A stretch of 64,000 nucleotides of DNA from Paenibacillus dendritiformis (GCF_945605565.1 NZ_OX216966.1:5882001-5946000), one strand, 5' to 3'. Shown: positions 45,315-54,286, counted from the stretch's first letter. Numbers and translations are program-made. Notes: generated from the letters alone by a model not told the origin.

Positions 45315-46595
45315 TTATACTCCCGCAGAAGCCAATGCTTTGGCAGAGGATAACCGATAACGCATGATCATCTCCTGAATCTCGACCGGCATGCCCTGGC
45401 TCAACCGGGATTCCTCCGCCGCGAACGCCATCATATGGCTCTGCAGGGAGCCGCGCAGGGATTCGATCGTATGGGGGTTGTCCGGTTCGGCGGCAAGCTG
45501 GCAGAACTCCCGCATCATCTGGGTGCAGCCTTCGCTGCCTTCATCATGAACCCGAACATCCCGCGCCGTCCCGCTGACAAAGTCGTAGACGGTAAAGGCC
45601 TGATCGGTCATATTGCCCCGAATCTCCCCGCGCGTTCCCGAGATATGAACGGTGCGCGTGCTGTCATGCGTGAAGGCTGACAGCGTGAATGAAGCGGTCG
45701 CTCCGTTGACGAATTCCATGTTGATGACTTGATGGTCGACAACGTCGTTATCGCATTGGTAGACGCAGCGGCCAAAAGGCGTACTCCGGATCGTCTCCCG
45801 GATGCTCTCGTCCGATCCGTCCTGCGTAAAGTGCAGCGCGCGGCGGCGTCCTTCTCCCAAATAAAAACGCAAATCGGAGTAGCAGCATTTGTCCACGTGA
45901 ATGCAGCCGTCTGTACAATATTCGGTTGCGCCCTCCGGCATATTTTCCTTTTTGAAATGAAAGAGGGAACCGAATGACGTCAGCCTTCTGCAATCCTGGT
46001 TCATCAGCCACAGGATGATGTCCAGATCGTGGCATGACTTCGCCAGCACAAGCGGGCTCGACTCCGCCGTATTGCGCCATGGGCCCCGCACATAGCTGTG
46101 CGCCATATGGCCGAAGCCGATATTTTCGCGCAGCTGGATATTCACAACCTTCCCGATACCGCCCTCCTCGATGACTTGACGGATTCCCGACCAGAACGGC
46201 GTATACCGGAGAACATAGCATATGGTCAGCACCCGCTGATTGCGGCGGGCGGCGGCTTCAATCTCAATGCATTCGGTCGGAGAAGGCGACATCGGCTTCT
46301 CCAGCAGCACATGGTAACCTTGCTCCAGAGCTGCCATTGCGGCTTCGTAGTGCATCCGATCCTGCGTGCAAATCAACACCGCATCGGCAAACCGCGGCCG
46401 TTCTAACACTTCCCGCCAATCTTCATACGCTTGCCCGGCATCGATATGATGCGAGCGCGCAAACGCCTCACGTTTCTCCGCATCCGGCTCCGCGACGGCG
46501 ACGAATTCCAGTTCTTCCGGGTACTGCAGCGCATGCTTGGCATATACTTCGGCGCCCCGGACTCCTGCCCCGAGCAAGATTGCCTTGATACTCAT
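45315..46595 (-). CDS. Gfo/Idh/MocA-family oxidoreductase
   Basis: A 426-residue NAD(P)-dependent sugar or cyclitol dehydrogenase. The Rossmann motif is LLGAGVRGAEVYAKHA, the conserved EKP is in HVLLEKPMSPSPTE, and the catalytic-domain Asp/His region is SCHDLDIILWLM. A Cys-rich insert (YCTDGCIHVDKCCYSDLRFY) in the C-terminal part could bind a metal and is not common to all members. Length is at the long end of the family. No sugar genes are adjacent, so the substrate cannot be inferred. Start has AAGAGGTGTTGACCCA. Confidence 0.9.
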   Translation of the reverse strand: MSIKAILLGAGVRGAEVYAKHALQYPEELEFVAVAEPDAEKREAFARSHHIDAGQAYEDWREVLERPRFADAVLICTQDRMHYEAAMAALEQGYHVLLEKPMSPSPTECIEIEAAARRNQRVLTICYVLRYTPFWSGIRQVIEEGGIGKVVNIQLRENIGFGHMAHSYVRGPWRNTAESSPLVLAKSCHDLDIILWLMNQDCRRLTSFGSLFHFKKENMPEGATEYCTDGCIHVDKCCYSDLRFYLGEGRRRALHFTQDGSDESIRETIRSTPFGRCVYQCDNDVVDHQVINMEFVNGATASFTLSAFTHDSTRTVHISGTRGEIRGNMTDQAFTVYDFVSGTARDVRVHDEGSEGCTQMMREFCQLAAEPDNPHTIESLRGSLQSHMMAFAAEESRLSQGMPVEIQEMIMRYRLSSAKALASAGV

Positions 46596-46786
46596 TGGGT
46601 CAACACCTCTTTGCAGGCTATCTGCGTTGTCAATTGGTATGGAACTTCGGTTGAAGTATCTCTACCATAACAAATGATTCGGATCGGTACTATAATTATC
46701 TTCCGAAATATTTGCACAAACAGCCTGCCGCTGAACTTCGTTGCGTAAGCGCATGCACCAGCTGCCCCAACTGCCGGGGCGTCCCG

Positions 46787-47719
46787 TTAGACCGTTCCTT
46801 TCGACTTAGGCTCCCGCATCATCGTTTGCTTCACCCGTTCAAGCTGAGCGGCATCAAGCCCTGTGATGCGGCTGATAAAGGCCGCCTCCATCCCTTCCTT
46901 CAGCATATTTACTGCCGTTTGATAGATTCCTTTTTCAATACCTTGCTCAATCCCTTGCTCGATCCCTTCCTGGAACCCGGCCGTACGCGCATCGTGAAGC
47001 AGGCTGGCATGATCATGCAAGGCCTTTTCCCGCAGGGCATAGCGGCGGCGCGTCTCCGCGTCGCTCGCCAAGCGGGCTAGACGATCTTCGGCTTCGTTGA
47101 ATACCTTATCCACCATCATCAACTCCTCCAATTGTTCGGCTGTTGCTTTCTGTTCCAAAAACCGCAGCCAGCGATGCAGCGGATCATGGATGTCAAAGGG
47201 CAGCTGCCGGAATTTCGGGCATTCGATAAAATGGAGCTCCAAAATATCTGTCAGCATATAGTGACGCTCTTCATCCTCATATAAATGAAAGGTGTTGTGA
47301 TATTTTTTCAGCGGAAGATAGTAGTGGTCGAGAATATTGATTCCAATAGAGCGCTGCAAACGGTCATAAGGTTCGCCATAGTGAAGCGACTCGGTCAGCA
47401 GCTTGCCCACATAGAACAGGCTCCGGTAATCCATCCGCACAAAGCGGCGCACTTGCATTTCGACATTCACTTTTTCCCGGCCATCCACTTCACATAAAAT
47501 GTCGAGAACGGCTTCCTTATCTTCTACTAATTCACGGGCGAGCTTCGTATCTTCCAGAATAGACACATCGGTGATCTGCCGAGCGCCTTCACGTCGGAGT
47601 ATCGCATTGAGCAAGCTTATTAGAAGCGGTTTGCCTTCTTCTTCACCAAACAACCGTTTGAACAAAAAATCATTTTTCGGGTTAAGTCTTTCCGTTTGCT
47701 GCAAATTGGCGGCTCTCAC
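46787..47719 (-). CDS. Rpn/PD-(D/E)XK-family putative transposase-nuclease
   Basis: A 310-residue protein of the recombination-promoting nuclease (Rpn) type. Landmarks are LNPKNDFLFKRLFGEEEGKPLLISLLNAIL near the start, the nuclease core VLDILCEVDGREKVNVEMQVRR (Asp and Glu-x-Gln), and YRSLFYVGKLLTESLHYGEPY. The C-terminal part carries the degenerate short repeat EGIEQGIEQGIEKGI and a helix QTAVNMLKEGM, common in this group. Rpn proteins cleave DNA and affect recombination; many copies occur in Bacillales genomes. The start is a GTG after GGGAGGAAATCAG; no mobile-element ends flank it. Confidence 0.88.
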   Translation of the reverse strand: MRAANLQQTERLNPKNDFLFKRLFGEEEGKPLLISLLNAILRREGARQITDVSILEDTKLARELVEDKEAVLDILCEVDGREKVNVEMQVRRFVRMDYRSLFYVGKLLTESLHYGEPYDRLQRSIGINILDHYYLPLKKYHNTFHLYEDEERHYMLTDILELHFIECPKFRQLPFDIHDPLHRWLRFLEQKATAEQLEELMMVDKVFNEAEDRLARLASDAETRRRYALREKALHDHASLLHDARTAGFQEGIEQGIEQGIEKGIYQTAVNMLKEGMEAAFISRITGLDAAQLERVKQTMMREPKSKGTV

Positions 47720-47778
47720 CTGATTTCCTCCCCATTGTATCATATTTGACTTCTCTTTCCATGCGAATCCAAACATGT

Positions 47779-47837
47779 AAAAAAGCACGCGCTATCCACA
47801 GCTCCTGGTTATAAGGAGACGCGGACAACGCGTGCTT
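47779..47837 (-). terminator. Terminator of the sigma/anti-sigma operon
   Basis: On the minus strand AAGCACGCG and CGCGTGCTT pair around an inner TCCTTAT..AGGAGC hairpin, followed by TTTTTT. Confidence 0.82.
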
Positions 47838-47905
47838 CGCGGTTGTCATTCAGCTATGATCTTTACTTCAAAAGTCGTTATCTCAAGCGGCTTATTTCCA
47901 GTATA

Positions 47906-49795
47906 TCACATATTAGGTGTTGGGGCGTAATCAAAGAACACATCGCGCCCTTCCCATTCCACGTAGAAGCTCAGGGTGCTTCCCTTCCACAAACGAATGC
48001 CGAGATTCTGATAGGGAGCCGGCCCATGCAGCTTTGCGGACAAATAGACCGGAACGGAGTCCCCTTCCGTTAGCGGCAGCACCGCAATATCGTACATGTC
48101 TCCTTCTCGCTCAACCTCCATCGCCGCCCATTGCTTCGCGTCGTCCACGATCATCATCGCGGACTGACTTGCCCCATCGAGGATCCCCAAAGGCTGGAAC
48201 GTCCCTTGATCCCAATCATAGCGCATCAGGCGCAGCCGGCTGCGCTCCTCCTGCTGCTGCTTGAGGAGGAACCAGATGTGACGGCCGCTGTCCGACTCGC
48301 GGTAGACGAGATTCCCGAGGCCGGCATTCGTCCAGCCGCTGTCAACCGGCACCTGATCAGGACGGAAAATCAATTGATCGCGTTGTTCGTCTTCCATCGT
48401 CGTCACCATCTCGCCGCCCCATTCCGTGATACGGATGCTGTCGACCTCTTCCATCTCGTCGATCCGATATCCGTCGCTTCCTCTTGTCAGCGTGAACCGA
48501 TACGTCTCCACCTTATAGTACGGATCCTGATAAGAGTAGTCGATCTTGGCGGTTACGATCATTTTCCCGTCCGATTCGGCCGCTTTATTTACAATCGTAT
48601 AGCCAACCTGACGCGGGGACGTCCCCTTCAGATACCCTGGATCATAGCTGAAAAACTGATGCGCATGCCGTTCATCCCGGTAGATGAGCGCCTCTATCGC
48701 CTGGCCCACCACCTCTTCCGGCTTGGCCTCCTGCGCCGCCAACGCATAACGGACAAGCTGCCTCCTTGTACTGTTCGTCTCGGTGACCTGATACATCGCG
48801 ATGCTCTGGCCGTCGGCGCTCCAGGCGAGACTCTCCAGCCGATACGACGGCTGGAACGCTCCTTCCTTCGGTTCGCCGTGCTCCCAGGCGTCCATCGGGC
48901 GGTTGCGCGTAATCTGCTGCTCGGTCTGGCGATCGAGATCGGCGAGCCAGGCATCCTCCAGCTTCAGTTCGCCGCCGCTCTTCCGGACATAGAGCACATA
49001 GCTGCCGTCCGGAGAGATAACCGGCGACTGTCCCTCGCCCCACAACTTCTCCGTGCCGGAGGCCAGATCGAGCGTAAAGATCTGCTGCTGCTTCGCATAC
49101 AGGATCTGCTCTCCATCCGGGTAATAGGAAGGCGAGCTGCCCTTCGCCAAATAGCGTTGTTCCCCGGATGCCAGCTGCGCCTCCCAGACCGTGTCCGTAG
49201 CCGGATCATGCCGTACATAGGCAAGCAGCTCCCCGTCATGCGACCAGGCTGGCTGACTTAGCGGGACTGGCGCCTCTACGGCCAGCTTCGTCCGCTTCGT
49301 ATCCGCATCCCAGATATGAAGCTCATGCTCCGTGATATAAGCGAGCCGCTTCCCGTCCGGAGAGAGCGCAATCGCCGAGACATCCCCCGTCACGATCCGT
49401 TCATAGGTGAGCCCTTGCTGCCGATAGACCCCCTGTCCCGGCACCGCATAATAGATCGTGTCCTTGTCTATCGCCGCCGCTATGCTCGGCTCTTGCCCGA
49501 GCTGCTGCACCGTATTGAATTGCAGCTTCAGCCGGAGATCGGCCGCATACACGCGCGGCACGGCCTGATCGGCGAGCAGATTCCAGAGCAGAACGGCCGC
49601 TGCGATGACCGCCGCGGCAGCGCCCCATGCCCAATATCCCCGCTTCCGCTTACCTCCCGGGCGGTTCATCTCCCGGTTCTGCCTTCCCTCCTCGACGAGG
49701 GACCGCCGCAGTTCCGCCTTGAACGTCTCATCGACTTCCAACTGGTCATGAACTTTTTTCAAATCATCCACCCACTTCGGATTCCGTTCAGGCAT
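47906..49795 (-). CDS. Membrane anti-sigma-like protein with TolB-type beta-propeller
   Basis: A 629-residue protein. Residues 1-55 are a charged helical cytoplasmic segment (WVDDLKKVHDQLEVDETFKAELRRSLVEEG) of the kind that holds ECF sigma factors, followed by a helix (about 58-75, WAWGAAAAVIAAAVLLWNLL). The outer part contains at least five propeller-like blades (AIALSPDGKRLAYI, PAWSHDGELLAYV, PSYYPDGEQILYAK, PVISPDGSYVLYV, LAWSADGQSIAMY) and a C-terminal beta-rich region. It starts two bases after the sigma gene stop with GAGGAGGGGTGACC. A role in sensing an external ligand through the propeller is inference. Confidence 0.85.
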   Translation of the reverse strand: MPERNPKWVDDLKKVHDQLEVDETFKAELRRSLVEEGRQNREMNRPGGKRKRGYWAWGAAAAVIAAAVLLWNLLADQAVPRVYAADLRLKLQFNTVQQLGQEPSIAAAIDKDTIYYAVPGQGVYRQQGLTYERIVTGDVSAIALSPDGKRLAYITEHELHIWDADTKRTKLAVEAPVPLSQPAWSHDGELLAYVRHDPATDTVWEAQLASGEQRYLAKGSSPSYYPDGEQILYAKQQQIFTLDLASGTEKLWGEGQSPVISPDGSYVLYVRKSGGELKLEDAWLADLDRQTEQQITRNRPMDAWEHGEPKEGAFQPSYRLESLAWSADGQSIAMYQVTETNSTRRQLVRYALAAQEAKPEEVVGQAIEALIYRDERHAHQFFSYDPGYLKGTSPRQVGYTIVNKAAESDGKMIVTAKIDYSYQDPYYKVETYRFTLTRGSDGYRIDEMEEVDSIRITEWGGEMVTTMEDEQRDQLIFRPDQVPVDSGWTNAGLGNLVYRESDSGRHIWFLLKQQQEERSRLRLMRYDWDQGTFQPLGILDGASQSAMMIVDDAKQWAAMEVEREGDMYDIAVLPLTEGDSVPVYLSAKLHGPAPYQNLGIRLWKGSTLSFYVEWEGRDVFFDYAPTPNM

Positions 49796-49797
49796 GG

Positions 49798-50298
49798 TCA
49801 CCCCTCCTCCAGGCAGCGATCGATATCGACTGCAAGCTTCTTCCGTATCCGGTGCACGCGCGTCCGCAGCCAGCCTTCCGTCTTGCCCAGCATCCGGCTC
49901 ATCTCCTGATAGGCGAAGCCGACCATATACTTCAGATGCACCATCTCCCGCTCCTCCTGCTTCAGTTGGAGCAGCGCCTCCTCCAGGCAGTCGTTCTGCA
50001 CCGACGCCTCCCGGAACATCTCCCGGATATGCTCGTAGCCGCCCCGCTCCGGATCGATGCCGTAGGCTTTCTCCGTCTTCCGCCGGTAGTGGTCGATTAT
50101 CCGGTTGTGCGCAATCGCGAACAGCCAGGCCCGATCATATTCCGGGATCGCCCCTTCATGCTTGCGGCTGTATTCTAAGGCCTTGCGGAAAATATCGCTG
50201 ACCAGATCGTCCGCATCCCATCGGTTGCCGACCCGGAAGAGAACATAGCGGTATAGATCCTCAAAATAGCGGTCATATAACTCTAAAAACGCGTCCAC
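49798..50298 (-). CDS. ECF-type RNA polymerase sigma factor (GTG start)
   Basis: A 166-residue sigma-70 family protein with region 2 (DLYRYVLFRVGNRWDADDLVSDIFRKALEY, then AWLFAIAHNRIIDHYRR) and region 4 (QEEREMVHLKYMVGFAYQEMSRMLGKTEGWLRTRVHRIRKKL). It would direct a small regulon and its own operon. It is directly followed by the anti-sigma-like gene with 2 bp between. Starts with GTG, with AAAGGAAGTGAGAGG before it. The signal and regulon are unknown. Confidence 0.94.
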   Translation of the reverse strand: MDAFLELYDRYFEDLYRYVLFRVGNRWDADDLVSDIFRKALEYSRKHEGAIPEYDRAWLFAIAHNRIIDHYRRKTEKAYGIDPERGGYEHIREMFREASVQNDCLEEALLQLKQEEREMVHLKYMVGFAYQEMSRMLGKTEGWLRTRVHRIRKKLAVDIDRCLEEG

Positions 50299-50472
50299 CC
50301 TCTCACTTCCTTTCCCTCGTCATGAGAAGTAACGATGGAGCCCCCTTTTTTGTATCATGATTGCACAAAAAATTTTCCCAATGATACCGATTCGTCCACG
50401 GGCCTGTAAAATAAATCCTTGTCGTTCGCCCAAGATTGGCCGCATAATGGTAGGTGAAGTCTCACTCAATAA

Positions 50473-50644
50473 AGGTTCAAAAGGCCGGTTTTCAGCACCG
50501 AGAAGGTTGCTTGAACTCGAAGAAGGAGCAGCGCAGTGTATCCAAGAATACATGAGCAGCGGACTTCGAGAGAGAATGCAAGATTCGATGCTGAGTTACT
50601 TCCTGACTCGCTTCGTGATCAAAAGCGGACTTTTTGAACTACCT
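50473..50644 (+). repeat. 172-bp element with inverted ends and nested hairpins
   Basis: The ends AGGTTCAAAAGGCCGGTTTT and, read inward from the right, AGGTAGTTCAAAAAGTCCGC pair as an interrupted stem of about 18 bp. Inside, CTCGAAG (50516-50522) pairs with CTTCGAG (50564-50570), enclosing TGTAT/ATACA (50537-50541/50548-50552). It lies 34 bases before the MFS start, so it is either the leader RNA of that gene or a small mobile non-coding element. Both strands are open but no recognisable protein is encoded. Confidence 0.7.
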
Positions 50645-50677
50645 CTAAAAGCGCTTCCAGGAAGGAGTTTCTCTCCC

Positions 50678-51868
50678 ATGCGTATATGGCATGATTTCAA
50701 CGTGTTTGTCAAAATTCCGGGGGCTTGGCTGCTCGTGCTTACCCTCTTCCTGTACGGAATCGGAACCGGGATTCTCGCTCCGATGAATGCTGTCTATCTG
50801 CAGGAGTCGGTGCAGTTGGGCAAAATCGAAATCGTCTCGATCTTCGCCATCTCGCTCTTCCTCAATATGGTGCTGACGATTACGGTCGGCATCGTGAGCG
50901 ACCGCATCAAGCGGAAGAAGACGATTCCGATGATCGCGTCCCTGCTGTGCATCGGCGGCCTGCTTATCTATATGAATGCAGACGGCTACGCCACGGCCCT
51001 CGTCGGGATGGCGCTCGCCACCGCGCCTTCGGGCATGATTATGGGGCAATTGTTCGCGATGGCGCGCAATCACTTCACGCGCCTCGCGCCCGACGTCGTC
51101 GAGATTGCGCAGATCTGGCTGCGCGCCACATACAGCGTCGGCTTCTTCACCGGCCTGCTGCTCGGCGCCAATCTGTATCTGGCTGCCACGTTCCAGGGCG
51201 TCCTCTGGGGCAATCTGGCGGGCTACGCCGCCTTGTTCCTGCTGCTGCTGTTCTACCGGGAGATTACGGCCTCGCCGCTGACGGCGAAGCAGTCCAGCAC
51301 AGGGGAGCCGTTCTCGCTCATCATGCTGTTCGCCATTCTGCTGCTCTCCTGTGCGGACGCGATCCGGGGCTTGTATCTTCCGCTCGTCGTGCACGAGTTG
51401 TTCGGCGATCCCCGGCTCATGTCCTACATCTGGAGCACACAGGCCGTCTTCGAGCTGTTGTTCATGACGATGGCCGGCTACTGGGCGGCCAAATACGGCA
51501 GCAAGCGGATTCTGCTGCTCGGCAGCGCCTTCGCGCTTGTGACGTATTTGACGTACAGCATGAGCGGATCGCTGCCTGTCTTTTTCCTGGTGCAGCCGCT
51601 CTATTCCTTCTTCGTCTCGGTGCTGTACGGCGTCGGGATGGGCTATGTGCAGCGCATGTTCATCCATCGGGCGGGCTTCGGGGCCAGTCTTTATGTGTTC
51701 ATCTCGCAAACCGCTTCCTTGATCGGATACTTCCTGCCGCTCCTGATCGAAGGGGTGTCGCCAACGATTTTCTGGATTCCGTCGCTGCTCATCGCCGCCT
51801 CGATGGGGCTGATGATCAAGGTGCTGTATACAGATCGGAGGCTGAACCGGCAGCAGCTCACCATGTAA
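50678..51868 (+). CDS. MFS transporter, sugar-efflux (SetA-like) type
   Basis: A 396-residue, 12-helix major facilitator. The loop between helices 2 and 3 is VGIVSDRIKRKKTI, the MFS signature loop, and a second copy WAAKYGSKRILLLG marks the other half. General resemblance is to SetA-type sugar efflux proteins. The start ATG at 50678 has GAAGGAG ten bases before; the frame stays open far upstream through the inverted-repeat element and that part is not considered coding. Substrate not predictable. Confidence 0.88.
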   Translation: MRIWHDFNVFVKIPGAWLLVLTLFLYGIGTGILAPMNAVYLQESVQLGKIEIVSIFAISLFLNMVLTITVGIVSDRIKRKKTIPMIASLLCIGGLLIYMNADGYATALVGMALATAPSGMIMGQLFAMARNHFTRLAPDVVEIAQIWLRATYSVGFFTGLLLGANLYLAATFQGVLWGNLAGYAALFLLLLFYREITASPLTAKQSSTGEPFSLIMLFAILLLSCADAIRGLYLPLVVHELFGDPRLMSYIWSTQAVFELLFMTMAGYWAAKYGSKRILLLGSAFALVTYLTYSMSGSLPVFFLVQPLYSFFVSVLYGVGMGYVQRMFIHRAGFGASLYVFISQTASLIGYFLPLLIEGVSPTIFWIPSLLIAASMGLMIKVLYTDRRLNRQQLTM

Positions 51869-51933
51869 CCCATGGAAAAAGGAGGGCCGAAGTCCGCGGG
51901 CGGGCGGTGAGCCGGCTGCCGGATACAACAGCT

Positions 51934-52305
51934 TTAGTTCATCATCGGCATTCGATCGGTCAAAAACCGCTGCAGGACGACCGCCTGATTATGCTGCTCA
52001 TCTTTGGCGGCATACAGCAGCGTCACATCGCTCTCCTGTACCCAGGATATCAATTGCCAGATATCGTCCTGCAGCGCCGCACTCGTCAATTCGGCTTCAT
52101 ACCGGCGCTGGAATTCCGGGAATTTCGAAGGAATATGGTTGAACCATTTGCGCAGTTCGGCGCTTGGAGCAATGTCTTTCATCCACGCCGTCAGATGCGC
52201 GTGTTCCTTGGACACTCCTCGTGGCCAGATCCGATCCACCAGTACGCGGATGCCGTCGCTGCGGTCTGCCTGCTCGTAGATCCGTTTGGTTTTGAATGTA
52301 TGCAT
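51934..52305 (-). CDS. DUF488 (YeaO-like) protein
   Basis: A 123-residue cytoplasmic protein with the DUF488 pattern: RIYEQADRSDGIRVLVDRIWPRGVSKEHAHL, MKDIAPSAELRKWFNH and DVTLLYAAKDEQHNQAVVL. Function of the family is not settled. ATG at 52303-52305 has GGGAGGAAGTTGGTC upstream. Convergent with the MFS gene. Confidence 0.92.
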   Translation of the reverse strand: MHTFKTKRIYEQADRSDGIRVLVDRIWPRGVSKEHAHLTAWMKDIAPSAELRKWFNHIPSKFPEFQRRYEAELTSAALQDDIWQLISWVQESDVTLLYAAKDEQHNQAVVLQRFLTDRMPMMN

Positions 52306-52399
52306 GACCAACTTCCTCCCTGTCCGAACCTAATCGGGCTGAACTTATAATCCAGTCCTGATACTTGTTGCCAGCTTCGTTATCAAACCAATAAAAGGG

Positions 52400-52890
52400 A
52401 TGAAAAATGAGGAGGGGCAAGACGGGACGAGCGGCGAATTGCAGAGGCGGGACAACGGGGAGATGTGACGAATGTGGGGTATGGAGACGGCCGCGGGACG
52501 AGCGGCGAATGAGGAGGAAGCAGCGAATTTCTGCATATGTGCAGGCTGTCGAGAAAGTCCAGAGGATTTTGGGGCACTTCATCAGGACTTGTCTCTCAGT
52601 AGAAAAATTTGTTCTGATCGAGTGCCTGAAAGCTGCAAAATGAAATGTCTATCCGATAGGCGAAGTCCTCCAAACGGCACGGTTTCTCAAGACATGTTGA
52701 TTCAGCTGGCAAAATCCTGCAGAAATACAGCAATTCTGTAGGGACGACTTCACCAGAAGGGGAATCCTGCAAAACGGCAGCAATTTCACCCGTTTCTCTT
52801 CCACTTCGCTCAAAAGGGCCTAAAATGATGCAACTGTGCAGCAATTCCTTGAAATGTGGACTCGTTGAGCCGAAATTCCTGTAAAATCGG
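52400..52890 (-). repeat. Mosaic non-coding repeat, copy B, left part
   Basis: Reverse complement of the right part of copy A (6262-6740), including GAAACGGGTGAAATT, TGGTGAAGTCGTCC against TGGTAAAGTCGTCC, and the CTGTCGAGAAAGTCC phrase. The outermost part, 52400-52520, is a pair of phrases GCGGGACGAGCGGCGAAT. Short dyads occur near 52520, 52711, 52765 and 52829. The element is broken at 52891 by the IS3-family insertion and continues at 54283. Confidence 0.82.
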
Positions 52891-52963
52891 CTAGGCCCCC
52901 TATATCCGGAGTCCTGCCCACCAAAAAATATGCGTTCTTAGAATTGCTTCCTATTTCGCGTAA

Positions 52964-53935
52964 TTACATGGCCCGATGATATTTTGATCGGTCTTCCAGC
53001 GTCATGACCCACTTCGAGAATTGCGATGGTGACATGCTCTTTAGGCTACCATGCATTCTGCGGTTGTTGTAGAAATCCATATAACGATCAAGTGCTTCAT
53101 AGGCCTCTTCAAATGTCATAAATTCCGTCAGGCTGAACAGATCACGTTCGAGTATGCTATGAAATGACTCAATGTACGCGTTCATATTCGGGCTACGCGG
53201 CGGGATCCGTTCATGGACGATCTCCAGACTCTCGCACGTATCACCAAACAGCTTGCTGACAAACTGAGGCCCGTTGTCGGTGCGGATGGTAGGTAAGTCA
53301 TCGCCGGGATTCAGACGTTCTTGCAGCGCACGGCATAGGGTCTGCACGACGTGCTTGGCCTCACACACGGAACCCCGGTATTGTCCGACGACGACGCGGT
53401 CAAATACGTCGATGATACTGAGTACGAAAAAGAATCGCTGACGCCCAACCACGTACCCATATTTAATGTCAATTTGCCATAGCTGGTTCACCCCGGTTAC
53501 CGTTCGGTTTCTCGGTACTCTGCGAGGATGTTTGCTTGTTTTCTTTCGTTGTTTCTGAAGAATTCCTAACTCCTTGCAAATGCGGTACGCCTTTTTCTTG
53601 TTTAGGATCAAGCCACGTTGTCTGCGGAGGCACAGCGCCAAATTCTTGTACCCATACACGTGCTCTTCTCCTTCCAGGAGTTCGAGCATCCATTCTTTAA
53701 TCTGTTCATCTGCAACTTTCCGGCCCGTGTTCGTAGAGGAAAATCCAGGTACAGGACGCCCTTTTAGGCCGCATGAAGCACGTTCTTCGGTGTTGCATGC
53801 CTCTCGTTTCTTCCGGCCATAGTACGTCGATTCGTGAACTTTCAGGATACGCAGAACCTTAGCTGTTGCATGCCCCCGCTTAATAAACGATTCTGCTACT
53901 TCAAGTCTTTCAGATAAGCGGGGTTCTTCTTTTTT
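52964..53935 (-). CDS. IS3-family transposase OrfB (DDE integrase part)
   Basis: Read from the frameshift site, about 323 residues. The DDE triad is visible as Asp in LWQIDIKYG, Asp in IRTDNGPQFVSKLF and Glu in NMNAYIESFHSILERDLFS, the last two separated by about 35 residues as expected. The upstream part (RLEVAESFIKRGHATAKVLRILKVHESTYYGRKKREA split over two stretches) has no ATG near its start, so expression depends on -1 slippage from orfA to make the OrfAB transposase; the first ATG in frame is far inside the domain (53689). Confidence 0.92.
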   Translation of the reverse strand, partial: KKEEPRLSERLEVAESFIKRGHATAKVLRILKVHESTYYGRKKREACNTEERASCGLKGRPVPGFSSTNTGRKVADEQIKEWMLELLEGEEHVYGYKNLALCLRRQRGLILNKKKAYRICKELGILQKQRKKTSKHPRRVPRNRTVTGVNQLWQIDIKYGYVVGRQRFFFVLSIIDVFDRVVVGQYRGSVCEAKHVVQTLCRALQERLNPGDDLPTIRTDNGPQFVSKLFGDTCESLEIVHERIPPRSPNMNAYIESFHSILERDLFSLTEFMTFEEAYEALDRYMDFYNNRRMHGSLKSMSPSQFSKWVMTLEDRSKYHRAM

Positions 53936-54216
53936 ACGAGTTCTCGCAGGATTTCGATCTCAAGTTCTTTTTCACCCAGGAGCTTTTTTGCCTGTTCAAA
54001 CTTGGCCTCCACCTCTTGAAGTCGACGGAGTTCTTGAAGATGCTCGTCTGCTGCAGGTATCTCCTCTTGACTAATTTCGTCACGGTGGTCTCTAACCCAA
54101 ACACGTACAGTCTCCGGATGTACACCGTACATTCGGGCGAGAGTTCCCACCTTAATGCCGGCCAGTGCTTCCTTTACGATTTCCAAGCGTATTTCTTTGC
54201 TAAAGTGCTTTCCCAT
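53896..54216 (-). CDS. IS3-family transposase OrfA (HTH protein)
   Basis: A 106-residue DNA-binding protein with a helix-turn-helix (EIRLEIVKEALAGIKVGTLARMYGVHPETVRVWVRDHRDE, in two stretches, about 7-48) and a leucine-zipper-like C-terminal helix (LRRLQEVEAKFEQAKKLLGEKELEIEILRELVKKK) used for dimerisation. It binds the element ends. Translating ribosomes that slip at A-AAA-AAG near its end make the fused transposase. Confidence 0.92.
   Translation of the reverse strand: MGKHFSKEIRLEIVKEALAGIKVGTLARMYGVHPETVRVWVRDHRDEISQEEIPAADEHLQELRRLQEVEAKFEQAKKLLGEKELEIEILRELVKKKNPAYLKDLK
53929..53935 (-). promoter_or_regulatory. Programmed -1 frameshift heptamer of the IS3 element
   Basis: On the minus strand A-AAA-AAG in the orfA frame (GTA AAA AAG AAG), slipping back one base to CGT AAA AAA GAA in the orfB frame. 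It lies 30-40 bases before the orfA stop. Confidence 0.85.
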
Positions 54217-54286
54217 ACTTATTGCCCCCTCTGATAACAGCTTATAATATTGGGGCCAAGAGCTCCAGTTTAATTAGGGGGCCTAG

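Larger units (their letters stand above)
52895..54282 (-). mobile_element. Complete IS3-family insertion sequence (1388 bp)
   Basis: Ends GCCCCCTATA and, reading inward from the right, GCCCCCTAATTAA. A CTAG duplication is at 52891-52894 and 54283-54286; because CTAG is palindromic, the exact boundary could shift by a few bases, and TAGGCCCCCTA ends would also fit. It holds overlapping orfA and orfB with a slippery heptamer, so it looks intact. It sits inside the mosaic repeat. Confidence 0.88.

Noticed and set aside
50320..50553. 77-codon minus-strand frame over the inverted-repeat element
   Set aside because: Serine-rich and without features; explained by the hairpin sequence itself.
50357..50677. 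N-terminal extension of the MFS transporter
   Set aside because: The frame is open but runs through the inverted-repeat element; the good ribosome site and a normal first helix belong to the ATG at 50678.
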